Shown in pieces: positions 8,470-17,033 of a stretch of DNA of 64,000 nucleotides (positions are counted from its first letter, which is position 1; every line of letters begins with the position of its first letter). The stretch is taken from NCBI RefSeq assembly GCF_900116065.1, contig NZ_FOZV01000008.1:45477-109476 (forward strand). The letters are read 5' to 3'. Origin of the DNA: Brevundimonas viscosa (GTDB lineage Bacteria > Pseudomonadota > Alphaproteobacteria > Caulobacterales > Caulobacteraceae). Below the pieces are notes generated by a model. That model had not been told where the DNA came from. It did not search any database and saw nothing but the letters and a program-made list of their open reading frames with translations. The position numbers were made by a program, and so were the translations under genes.

Positions 8470-9690
8470 TCAGCTGAGGGCGAGGGTGTTGATCTGCAGG
8501 ATGGGCAGCAGGATCGAGAGCACGATCACCGCCACCACGCCGCCCATGACGACGATGATCGCCGGCTCCAGCAGGCTCAGCATCACCGCGGTGAAGGTGG
8601 AGAACTCCCGCTCCAGGTAGTCGGCGGCGCGCTCCAGCATGGGCTCCAGCCGGCCGCTGCTCTCGCCCGAGGCGGTCATGTGCACGAGGATCGGGGGGAA
8701 GACCCCGGCGACCCGCATGGCGGCCGAGAGGCCGCCGCCTTCGCGGACCGCCTCGACCATCCGCTCCGTGGCCGCCCGCAGCGCGCGGTTGGGCACGGTC
8801 CGGGCCGTGATGGCCAGCCCTTCCAGCACCGGCAGGCCGGCCGCCAGCATGGTGGAGAGGGTGCGCGCCATCTTCGCCCCGTGCAGGTCGCGGGTGAGGC
8901 GGCCGACCACCGGCAGGCGAAGGATCGCGGCGTCGACCTGCAGCCTGATCCCGGGGTTGCGGAGCGCCAGCCCGCCCACGGCCCCGGCGAGGCCGAGCAG
9001 CACCGCGCCGAGCCAGCCCCAGTCCCGCATCAGGTCGGAGACGCCGATCACCACCCGCGTCAACAGGGGCAGGGTCTGGTTCATGCTGTCGAACTGGTCG
9101 ACCACCTTGGGCACCACGAAGGTCATCAGGGCGGCGATGACGCCCAGGGCGACGATGGCCAGCACGGCCGGATAGACCAGCGCCGTGATGACCTTGCCGC
9201 GCACCTGCTGGTCGCGCTCCAGTCCGTCGGCGAGGCGCTCGAGGATCGGACCGAGGGCGCCGGAGGCCTCGCCCGCGGCGACCATGGCGCGGTAGAGCGG
9301 CGGGAAGGCCCGGCCCTGCAGCCCCATGGCGTCCGACAGGGGACGGCCCTCCAGGACGCCGCCGTGCACCCCCTCCAGCACGCGCCGGACTGCGGGCCGT
9401 TCGGCCTGCAGGGCGATGGAGCGCAGCGCCTCCTCGACGGGCGCCACCGACACCAGGGTCGCCAGCTGGCGGGTCGTCAGGGCGAGGGTGCGGGCGTCCA
9501 GCCGCGCGCCGCGTGCAACCGCCGGGCGCGCCGACGTCGTCGTGGTCGTCGCTCCGCCAACGGATACCTCCAGCGGCAACAGCCGACGCCGGCCCAGCAG
9601 GGCGCGGGCGGCGGCCTCGTCGGGGGCGGTCAGCGATCCCGCCACCGTCCGGCCGCCGGCGTCGGCCGCCACATAGTCGAACACCGCCAT
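8470..9690 (-). CDS. gspF: Type II secretion system inner-membrane platform protein F
   Basis: 406-aa polytopic inner-membrane protein with two repeated GspF domains, about residues 70-190 and 270-400, each ending in membrane helices. Recognisable stretches are FPPLYRAMVAAGEASGALG, its C-terminal counterpart FPPILVHMTASGESSGRLE, and the closing LEPAIIVVMGG. It anchors the assembly platform above the GspE ring. Its start overlaps the gspE stop as ATGA. Confidence 0.92.
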   Translation of the reverse strand: MAVFDYVAADAGGRTVAGSLTAPDEAAARALLGRRRLLPLEVSVGGATTTTTSARPAVARGARLDARTLALTTRQLATLVSVAPVEEALRSIALQAERPAVRRVLEGVHGGVLEGRPLSDAMGLQGRAFPPLYRAMVAAGEASGALGPILERLADGLERDQQVRGKVITALVYPAVLAIVALGVIAALMTFVVPKVVDQFDSMNQTLPLLTRVVIGVSDLMRDWGWLGAVLLGLAGAVGGLALRNPGIRLQVDAAILRLPVVGRLTRDLHGAKMARTLSTMLAAGLPVLEGLAITARTVPNRALRAATERMVEAVREGGGLSAAMRVAGVFPPILVHMTASGESSGRLEPMLERAADYLEREFSTFTAVMLSLLEPAIIVVMGGVVAVIVLSILLPILQINTLALS

Positions 9691-11207
9691 CAGGCCGCCG
9701 CTCCGGCGTCGGCGTGCAGCTCGCCGCGATCCTCGCCGACGTCGTGCCGCGTCACCCGCACCGCCTCCTCGACCGAGGTGACGCCGGCCAGCACCAGGGC
9801 GCGGGCGCGGTCCCCGAGGGTCCCGCCGCGGGCGAAGGCGGCGGCGGCGATCTCGTCCTCGCTCGCCTCTGCCGCGATCAGCCGGCGGATGCGGTCGTCG
9901 ATCCGGATCGTCTCGTACAGGCCGGCGCGACCGACGTAGCCGGTCTGGTTGCAGTGGGCGCAGCCGTGCGGTCGCCACACCGTCTGACCCACCTGCAGCC
10001 CGGCCAGCCGCGCCGTGGCGGGGTCGGCCGCTTCCGGACGGCGGCACCCGGCGCACAGGCGCCGCACCAGCCGCTGCGCCACGACCAGCCGCAGGGTCGA
10101 GGCGAGCAGGAAGGGCTCCACGCCCATGTCGCGCAACCGGGTCACGGCGCCGACGGCGTCGTTGGTGTGCACCGTCGACAGAACCAGGTGGCCGGTCAGG
10201 GAGGCCTGGACGGCGATCGCCGCCGTCTCCACGTCGCGGATCTCCCCGACCATGACCACGTCCGGGTCCTGACGCAGGATGGCGCGCAGTCCGGCCGCGA
10301 AGGTCATGCCGACCCTGGCGTTCACCTGGGTCTGGCCGACCCCGTCGATGGCGTACTCGACGGGATCCTCGACCGTCAGGATGTTGCGCGTCGCATCGTT
10401 GAGCAGCGCCAGGCCCGCGTAGAGCGAGGTGGTCTTGCCCGATCCCGTCGGGCCGGTGACGAGGATGATCCCGTTCGGTTCGCGCAGGGCGGACTGGAAC
10501 GCCTCCAGAGCGTCGGGGGCCATGCCCAGCTGGTCAAGCCGCAGGTCGGCCTGGTCCTTGTCGAGGATGCGCAGCACGACGCGCTCGCCGCCGCGCGAGG
10601 GCAGGGTGGAGACGCGCACGTCCAGCGACTTTCCGCCCAGCGTCAGCGGGATGCGCCCGTCCTGCGGCAACCGGCGCTCGGCGATATCGAGCCGGGCCAT
10701 GACCTTGATCCGGGAGACCAGCAGGGGCGCGATGCGGGGATTGAGCGCGTGCGCCTCGCGGAGCACGCCGTCGACGCGCATCCGCACGGTCAGCGCGCTC
10801 TCGAACGGCTCGAGGTGGATGTCGGACGCGCCGATCCGCACCGCCTCGGCGATGACGCCGTTGATGAGGCGGACCACCGGCGCGTCGTCGGCGCTGTCGA
10901 GGAGATCCTCGGCCGCCGGCATGGCGTCGATCAGGCTGTCGAGGCCGGACGGCATGTCGAGACCGTCGTCGGCCGCGGCGCCGACGCTGTCGTCGGCGTA
11001 GGCCCGCGACAGCTCACGGTCGAAGGCGGCCTGCGGCAGAGGCTCCACCCGGAGGGGACGGCCCAGCGCCCGCCGCGCCTCGACCAGCGCCAGCGGGTCG
11101 GCGCCGGCGCGCAACCCCACCACGGCCACTTCGCCGGCGTCCAGCAGGACGACGCCGTGGCGCTTGGCGAAGCCGTAGGGGAGGGTCGGATTGACGACGG
11201 TGATCAT
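9690..11207 (-). CDS. gspE: Type II secretion system ATPase E
   Basis: 505-aa cytoplasmic hexameric ATPase powering pseudopilus assembly. The Walker A motif GPTGSGKTT is at about residues 252-260, an Asp box/Walker B region with DPDVVMVGEIRD follows, and the tetracysteine zinc motif is CAGC...CAHC. The N1E-like region before residue 150 would bind GspL. Length is normal. The start overlaps the gspD stop by four bases. Confidence 0.95.
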   Translation of the reverse strand: MITVVNPTLPYGFAKRHGVVLLDAGEVAVVGLRAGADPLALVEARRALGRPLRVEPLPQAAFDRELSRAYADDSVGAAADDGLDMPSGLDSLIDAMPAAEDLLDSADDAPVVRLINGVIAEAVRIGASDIHLEPFESALTVRMRVDGVLREAHALNPRIAPLLVSRIKVMARLDIAERRLPQDGRIPLTLGGKSLDVRVSTLPSRGGERVVLRILDKDQADLRLDQLGMAPDALEAFQSALREPNGIILVTGPTGSGKTTSLYAGLALLNDATRNILTVEDPVEYAIDGVGQTQVNARVGMTFAAGLRAILRQDPDVVMVGEIRDVETAAIAVQASLTGHLVLSTVHTNDAVGAVTRLRDMGVEPFLLASTLRLVVAQRLVRRLCAGCRRPEAADPATARLAGLQVGQTVWRPHGCAHCNQTGYVGRAGLYETIRIDDRIRRLIAAEASEDEIAAAAFARGGTLGDRARALVLAGVTSVEEAVRVTRHDVGEDRGELHADAGAAA

Positions 11208-13285
11208 CGGGCGCTCGCCCCCTCAGCCGGCGGCAGCGGCGAGATGACGATGTCGCCCGGGGCGGCGGCCGGGGCCGGGGCCGCCGGCGGCTGGGCGCGC
11301 ATGTACTCGCGCAGCATCTCGTCGAGGCCCGGCTCGCGGTCGGGGGCGTTGTTCAGCTGCTGCCGGCGCATGTAGCCCCAGCGGTCGGCGCTCAGTTGCT
11401 GCGCGTCGGCCGGGCTGCGGATGATGGTCGGGCGGATGAAGACCATCAGGTTGGTGCGGCCCCGCTGCCGGCTGGTCGACCGGAACAGCGCCCCCAGCCC
11501 CGGGATGTCGCCCAGCCCCGGCACCTTGTCGATCGCCAGCCGGTCGTTCTGGTCCAGCAGGCCGCCGGCCACGGCGATGTCACCGTCGTCGACCACCAGC
11601 GTCGTTTCGAGCTCGCGCTTGTTCAGCACCAGGTCGGTGGCCGCGTCGGTCAGCACCCCGTTGATGCTCGACACCTCCTGCCGCAGGAACAGGGTGATCG
11701 AACCGCCGGCGTTGATCTGCGGCCGCACCACCAGCTTCACGCCGATGTCCTGCCGCTGGGTGGTGCGGAACGGGTTGGAGTTGCCGTCGAGCAGGGTCTC
11801 GCCCGTCGTGATCGGCACCTCCTGTCCGACGAGGATGGTCGCCTCCTCGTTGTCCAGCGTCATCAGCGACGGCGTCTGCAGCAGGTTGGAGCCGTCGTCG
11901 GTCTTGGCCGCGTTGATGATGAAGCCGAACAGGCCGTCGCCGATCCGGCCGCCGCCGCCGCCGATGAAGCCGTTGGCGCCGAGCAGGCTGTTCAGCGCGA
12001 GGTTCTGCAGCTGCTCGCGCAGGGGATCGTCCTCGTCCAGCTGGCTGGCACCGACGCCGCCGGCGATGGGCAGCAGCGGCGCGGCGCGGTCGGAGTAGTT
12101 GGTCAGCCCGACCGGGTTGCCGTCCTCGCCGGCCAGCAGCCACTGCACGCCGAGCTCGCGCACGGCGTTGTCGGACAGCTCGACCACGATGGCCTCGATC
12201 AGCACCTGCTGGCGGCGCTGGTCCAGCTGCCGGATGACCTCGGCCAGCATCCGCTGGGTGTCGCCCGAAGCCGAGATGACCAGGGCGTTGGCCCCGGGGA
12301 AGCGGGCGATGGTGGCGCGCTGGCCGGGCAGCGGTGCGGCCGGCGCAGAGACGGCCGGAACGAGGGCCGGCGCCTCGGCTTCGCCGCCGTCGGCGGCCGG
12401 GCTGGCGTTGGCGCTCGCCGCGGTCGGCTGCTGGCCGACGATCTGCTGCAGCACCGGCAGCAGCTGCTCGGCGTTGGCGTGTTCGAGGAACACCACCTTC
12501 ACGTCGTCGGCGGACTCGGCGCGGCGGTCGAGGTCCTCGATCAGCGGCCGCACCCGCGCGACGGCGGCCGGGTCGCCGCGCAGCACCACCGAGTTGGAGC
12601 TCTCGACCGGCGTCACCGAGACCATCCCCTGGCCCGGCTGCCCGCCCGGCGGGGCCAGCACGGCCTGCATCACGGCCGCGATCTCGCGCGCCGAGGAGTT
12701 CTCCAGCGTCACCACCTCGAAGCTGGCCCGGTCGACGTCGATGCGGCCGATCAGGGCCCGGATGCGGGACAGGTTGTCGGCGAAGTCGGCCACAACCACG
12801 CTGTTGGCGCCCGGATTGGCCAGCACCTGCCCCTGGGCGCCGACCAGCGGCCGGATGGTCTCGGCCGCCGAGGCGGCGTCGATGTAGCGGAGCTGGAAGA
12901 CCTCGGTGGCGAAGCGCTCGGCGCCGACCGTGGCCGGGCCCTGCGCCGCCGTCGCCGCCGGGCTGATCCGGTAGGCGCCGGACGAGGTCGGCGTCACCAC
13001 CAGGCCGTTGGCGCGCAGGGTCGAGAGGAAGACCTCGAACAGTTCGCTGCGGCTCAGCGGCCGCTCGCTGGTCACCGTCACCGTGCCCGTCACGGCCGGA
13101 TCGACGATGAACGTCCGGCCGGTCGAGCGCGCCACGTCCTGGATGAAGGCGCGGATGTCCGCGCCCTGCACGTTCAGGGTCTGGCCGCCCTCCTGCGCCA
13201 GCGCGGGGACCGCCGCCAGCGGCCCCTGCAGGGCGAGAAGCAGCGCCAGCGCGCCGCCGGCGAGAGTGCGGTTCGATCGCTTCAA
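11204..13285 (-). CDS. gspD: Type II secretion system secretin D
   Basis: 693-aa outer-membrane secretin. A signal peptide (MKRSNRTLAGGALALLLAL...) is followed by the N0 domain (about 35-105), N1-N3 repeats (about 125-400), a Ser/Ala-rich insert in N3 near residues 290-330, and the C-terminal beta-barrel with VPGLGDIPGLGALFRS and NLMVFIRPTII. It begins with a rare TTG that overlaps the gspC stop (TTGA), giving strong coupling. No pilotin gene (gspS) is seen nearby. The C-terminal tail is rich in Pro/Ala and may be the pilotin-binding S-region. Confidence 0.95.
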   Translation of the reverse strand: MKRSNRTLAGGALALLLALQGPLAAVPALAQEGGQTLNVQGADIRAFIQDVARSTGRTFIVDPAVTGTVTVTSERPLSRSELFEVFLSTLRANGLVVTPTSSGAYRISPAATAAQGPATVGAERFATEVFQLRYIDAASAAETIRPLVGAQGQVLANPGANSVVVADFADNLSRIRALIGRIDVDRASFEVVTLENSSAREIAAVMQAVLAPPGGQPGQGMVSVTPVESSNSVVLRGDPAAVARVRPLIEDLDRRAESADDVKVVFLEHANAEQLLPVLQQIVGQQPTAASANASPAADGGEAEAPALVPAVSAPAAPLPGQRATIARFPGANALVISASGDTQRMLAEVIRQLDQRRQQVLIEAIVVELSDNAVRELGVQWLLAGEDGNPVGLTNYSDRAAPLLPIAGGVGASQLDEDDPLREQLQNLALNSLLGANGFIGGGGGRIGDGLFGFIINAAKTDDGSNLLQTPSLMTLDNEEATILVGQEVPITTGETLLDGNSNPFRTTQRQDIGVKLVVRPQINAGGSITLFLRQEVSSINGVLTDAATDLVLNKRELETTLVVDDGDIAVAGGLLDQNDRLAIDKVPGLGDIPGLGALFRSTSRQRGRTNLMVFIRPTIIRSPADAQQLSADRWGYMRRQQLNNAPDREPGLDEMLREYMRAQPPAAPAPAAAPGDIVISPLPPAEGASAR

Positions 13286-14112
13286 CGCTGTGCCCCGAGG
13301 GTGAGAGTTTGCTCCCGGCCGTCGCGCTCGATGCGAAGCTCGACGGAGGACTGGCCGGAAAGGCGGTCGCGCAGACCGGCGATGCGGGCGGGATTGTCCA
13401 GCCGCTGGCCGTCGACGGCGACCACCACGTCGCCGGTGCGGAGGCCGGCCCCGGCGAGCGCGCCGTCGGCCGGTCCGGTGAGGGTGAACCCGTCCACCCG
13501 CAGGCCCTTCATGCGCGGACGAAGGCCGGCCGCGGCGGCCAGGGCCGGCGCATCGGGGGCGGGGGCGGGGGCCGGCTGCGGCGTCACCGTCTGCGGGGTT
13601 GCGGGGGGAGGCGGCGGCGCGGCGGCGCCGACCGGCACGTCGCTGAAGACCAGCCGCGTGACGGAGCCGCCGCGGGCCAGCACCACGTGGTCGGCGGCCA
13701 CCGACTGAAGCACGAGGCCGGTGTCCACCGTCTCGCCCACCGCCACCGAGACCTGGCGGCCGTCGGCGAGGCCGATGATCGCCGAACCGCCGCCGGCGCC
13801 GTCGCTGCGGACGCCGTACAGCCGCATCTGGCCGCCTTCCGCCGCGGTGGCTTCGGCGAGGCTGCCCTGTGCGCCGGTCCTGAAGAAGGCGTCGAAACGC
13901 TGGAACACGGAATAGTCGACATCGCCGGACGTCGCGGGCGCGGGGTCGGCCGGCGGCGGCGGAGCGGGCTCGACGAACAGCCAGACAAGACGCCCCGCCT
14001 GAACCGCGAGCACCAGCGCCAGAACCACCTCGGCCCCGAAACGCAGCCGGTCCGGTCGGGCGCTGAGGCCCTCCCGAAAGTCGCTGCTCCAGTTTCGAAT
14101 CGCGCCGATCAC
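13282..14112 (-). CDS. gspC: Type II secretion system protein C
   Basis: 276-aa inner-membrane protein linking the platform to the secretin. It has a short cytoplasmic N-terminus, one transmembrane helix (about 28-47), a Pro-rich linker, the homology region that contacts GspD N0 (about 65-150), and a C-terminal PDZ domain (about 190-276, including GLRTGDVVVAVDGQRLDN), thought to take part in substrate selection. The start is GTG. It is the promoter-proximal gene of the 11-gene operon. Confidence 0.9.
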   Translation of the reverse strand: MIGAIRNWSSDFREGLSARPDRLRFGAEVVLALVLAVQAGRLVWLFVEPAPPPPADPAPATSGDVDYSVFQRFDAFFRTGAQGSLAEATAAEGGQMRLYGVRSDGAGGGSAIIGLADGRQVSVAVGETVDTGLVLQSVAADHVVLARGGSVTRLVFSDVPVGAAAPPPPPATPQTVTPQPAPAPAPDAPALAAAAGLRPRMKGLRVDGFTLTGPADGALAGAGLRTGDVVVAVDGQRLDNPARIAGLRDRLSGQSSVELRIERDGREQTLTLGAQR

Positions 14113-14255
14113 GTGGGCCGCCCCGTGGGCCCCGACGGCCCGGTCCGGGTTCTAGAACGATCGTCCGTGTGCGGGCTTCACGGCCGCATGACGCACCGGA
14201 GAACTTGCCGTGACGGTTGCGCCGCGACCGGAGCAGTTGTCGCGGAAGCGTCGCG

Positions 14256-14294
14256 GTTCGGGGAGGGGACGGCGTGGTCGCCCCCTCCCCGAAC
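14256..14294 (-). terminator. 13-bp stem hairpin after the TonB receptor gene
   Basis: GTTCGGGGAGGGG and CCCCTCCCCGAAC pair perfectly over 13 bp around a 13-nt loop, a few bases past the receptor stop codon. There is no U-run, but stem strength and position fit a transcription end between the receptor/lipoprotein unit and the gsp operon. Confidence 0.6.
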
Positions 14295-14299
14295 GGGGG

Positions 14300-16951
14300 T
14301 CAGAAGCGGGCCGTCAGCCTGGCGGAAGCGCTCGTGCCCAGATCGTAGCTGTTGATCCGGATCTTGTTGCCCAGCTCCTGGTGCTCGTCGAAGTCCGTCC
14401 CCAGCAGGTTCCGGAACTCCAGCGCCAGGCCCAGCTCGCGGCCCATCACGTCGAAGTCGCGCCGGTACACGAAGTCGAGGAACACCCCCGGCTCCTGCAC
14501 GTAGTCGGGCTCCCGCACGCCGCCCTGGCCGGCGCCGCGGGCGGTGATGCGCTCGCTGACGTAGTTGACGATGAAGGTGGCCTGCGAGCGGGCGACGTCG
14601 TCCTCCCAGCCGAACTGCAGGTTGGCGACATGCTCGGACTGGCCCTGCAGGCGGCTGCCGTCGGCGACGAAGAATGCGGCCGGCGACGGCGCGCCCCCGC
14701 CCGACAGGTCGTAGACCACGTCGTCGGCGTCGGCGATCACCTCGGAGTCCGACCAGGTGTAGTTGGCCTGCACCAGCCAGCGCTTGTCGGCGATGAAGCT
14801 CATGCCGGCGTCCGGGAACTCCCAGTACTTCTTGGCTTCCAGCTCGACGCCGAAGATGCGGGCCTGCGGCGCGTTCAGGTACGACTGCTGGCGGGTGTTG
14901 CCGACGTCCACGACGACCGATTCCACCGGCCGGTCCATGTCCTTGTAGAACACGCCGGCCGTCACATACTGCTGCCGGGCGAAGTACCACTCCCAGCGGG
15001 CGTCGAGGTTCAGGATTTCGGTGTCGACGAGGTAGGGGTTGCCGATGAAGGTCCGGTCCGACTCGGGGTCGGTGTAGGCCTGCGGCGCCAGTTCGCGGAA
15101 CTGCGGCCGCCCGATCGTCTGCGAGGCGCCGAAGCGGAGCTGCATGTCCTCGGCGAAGTTCCAGGTGACCGTCGCCGACGGCAGCCAGTACTGCTCCTCG
15201 ATCGTGGTCGGCGCGTAGGGCGCGGCGCCGCCGAACAGGTCGCGCGGGGTCACCGACTGCTCGCCGTCCTCGTAGCGGACGCCCAGGGTGGTGCGGACCA
15301 GCGGCAGGAACTCGGCGTCCACCATCGCATAGGCCGCGTCGACGCGGAGATCGGCGTCATAGGCGCTGGCCCCGTTGGTGCCGGCGATCTCGCGGATCTC
15401 GAGGGTGTTCGGATTGATGTTGAAGTCCGAAAACAGGAAGTCGACGCGCGACTCGCGCTGCTCGTCGGTCAGTCCGTTGACGGCGGCGAACTGCAGGTCG
15501 CGACGCTCGGCTTCCCGGCTGTTGTCCAGCGAGGCCACGCCGACGCTGAACACCGCCTCGCGCGCGTCCGACAACGGCAGGACGTAGCTGAGGTCCACGC
15601 CGCCGGACAGCATGTCGTCGTCCAGTTCGGAGAAGGAGATCAGGTTGCCCTGGATGTTGTGGATGTAGTCGCCCGCGGCGTTGACCCCGTACTGGAAGCG
15701 GGTCTCGTACGGCGCCTCCCGCGAGGTCTTCGCCCAGGCCACGCGCCAGTCCAGGTTCACCGAACCGTCGCGGAACCAGTGCTCGCCCGCCAGCTGGCTG
15801 GTGAACAGCTGACGCACGAACCATTCGGTGTAGTCGTTGCGGATCACCGAACCGCCGGCGTCGAAGTCCGGACCGGCCTCGATGCGGGCTTCCTTGGTGG
15901 TGTTGCGGACATAGAGGTTGGTCCACTTCACCTCGTGGTCCGGTCGGGTCAGCGACAGGGAGGTGAGCAGGTTCAGCTGCACGTCGTTCTGGTTCGACTC
16001 GGTCGCGTAGCTGGTGACGGGCACCAGCACGTCGCCCTGGAACTGGCCCTGCTCCTTGAAACCGGCGCGCTGGCGCCAGCTGTTGTCGTAGCCGGCGGCG
16101 ACGACGAGGCCGAGGACGCCCAGACGCGAGTCGGACGACAGGCCGCCCGCCAGTTCGACGCCGTAGTCCACCGGCGTGGTCTGGCGTTGCAGCAGGCGCA
16201 GGGGCGCGTTGACCAGCGAATGTCCGATGGTCTCCAGCTCGTTCGGCGTATAGGCGCCGCGGGTGATCTGACGGCCTGACTCGAAGGCGAGGGCCAGCGG
16301 GCCCGGCACGTCGCGGGTGCCGTCGTCGAAGCCGGTCCAGTCGCTGTCGGAGCCGTAGTAGACCAGCCCTTCCTCGTTGGTGGTTTCGGTGTTGCCGCCG
16401 ACCGAGGCGCCGAAGCTGAAGAAGCTGTCGGACGGGGCGTCGATGGTCTCGAGATCCAGCACGCCGCCGCCGAACTCGCCCGGATAGTTCGGCGAATAGG
16501 ACTTCTGGACCGTCACGCCGGCCAGAATGCTGGAGGGGAACAGGTCCAGCGGCACAACCCGCTGCAGCGGTTCGGGGCTGGGGAGGGGAGAGCCGTTGAG
16601 CAGCGCCGAGGAGTAGCGCTCGCCGAGGCCGCGCACGTAGACGAAGCGGCTGTCGACCACGGTCAGGCCGGTGACGCGGGCCAGGGCGCCGGCCGCGTCG
16701 CTGTCGCCGGTCCGCTGCAGATCCTCGGTGGTGAGGAAGGCGGCGACCTCCGAGCTCTCGCGGTTGGGCTCGGGGATGTTGCGGCCCAGCACCACGATCT
16801 CGTCCAGGGTGGAGCTCTCTTCGTCCTGGGGCGCCGCCGCCTGGTCGACGGGCTGCTGCGTGGTCGTCGGGGATTGGGCGAAGGCCGCCGGCGCCACCAG
16901 GGCGCTCGTGGCCAGCAGGACCCCGCTCAGGGTCAGGGAGAGAGTCTTCAT
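14300..16951 (-). CDS. TonB-dependent outer-membrane receptor
   Basis: 883-aa receptor with signal peptide MKTLSLTLSGVLLATSALVAPAAFAQ (shown only in part as a motif: ALVAPAAFAQ), then a plug domain (about 50-170: LDEIVVLGR, TTEDLQRTGDSDAAGALAR, YVRGLGERYSS) and a 22-strand barrel ending in a C-terminal Phe (ARLTARF). It imports a ligand across the outer membrane using ExbBD-TonB energy. It is downstream of the lipoprotein gene on the same strand, with an 80-base gap containing a stable stem, and lies between that gene and the gsp operon. The ligand is not evident. The pairing suggests that the lipoprotein is a surface partner, or that both depend on the neighbouring secretion system. Confidence 0.92.
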   Translation of the reverse strand: MKTLSLTLSGVLLATSALVAPAAFAQSPTTTQQPVDQAAAPQDEESSTLDEIVVLGRNIPEPNRESSEVAAFLTTEDLQRTGDSDAAGALARVTGLTVVDSRFVYVRGLGERYSSALLNGSPLPSPEPLQRVVPLDLFPSSILAGVTVQKSYSPNYPGEFGGGVLDLETIDAPSDSFFSFGASVGGNTETTNEEGLVYYGSDSDWTGFDDGTRDVPGPLALAFESGRQITRGAYTPNELETIGHSLVNAPLRLLQRQTTPVDYGVELAGGLSSDSRLGVLGLVVAAGYDNSWRQRAGFKEQGQFQGDVLVPVTSYATESNQNDVQLNLLTSLSLTRPDHEVKWTNLYVRNTTKEARIEAGPDFDAGGSVIRNDYTEWFVRQLFTSQLAGEHWFRDGSVNLDWRVAWAKTSREAPYETRFQYGVNAAGDYIHNIQGNLISFSELDDDMLSGGVDLSYVLPLSDAREAVFSVGVASLDNSREAERRDLQFAAVNGLTDEQRESRVDFLFSDFNINPNTLEIREIAGTNGASAYDADLRVDAAYAMVDAEFLPLVRTTLGVRYEDGEQSVTPRDLFGGAAPYAPTTIEEQYWLPSATVTWNFAEDMQLRFGASQTIGRPQFRELAPQAYTDPESDRTFIGNPYLVDTEILNLDARWEWYFARQQYVTAGVFYKDMDRPVESVVVDVGNTRQQSYLNAPQARIFGVELEAKKYWEFPDAGMSFIADKRWLVQANYTWSDSEVIADADDVVYDLSGGGAPSPAAFFVADGSRLQGQSEHVANLQFGWEDDVARSQATFIVNYVSERITARGAGQGGVREPDYVQEPGVFLDFVYRRDFDVMGRELGLALEFRNLLGTDFDEHQELGNKIRINSYDLGTSASARLTARF

Positions 16952-16993
16952 GATCGACGCCTTGAAGGAAGTTCGGAAGGGGACGCGAAAGGT

Positions 16994-17022
16994 CGGCGGC
17001 GGCCCCCGGGGAGCCGCCGCCG
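16994..17022. repeat. 10-bp GC stem between lipoprotein and receptor genes
   Basis: CGGCGGCGGC and GCCGCCGCCG flank a 9-nt loop, lying between the lipoprotein stop (17034) and the receptor start (16951). It could be an intercistronic stabiliser that raises lipoprotein expression relative to the receptor, or an attenuator. There is no U-run. Confidence 0.5.
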
Positions 17023-17033
17023 CACGTCCGTGA

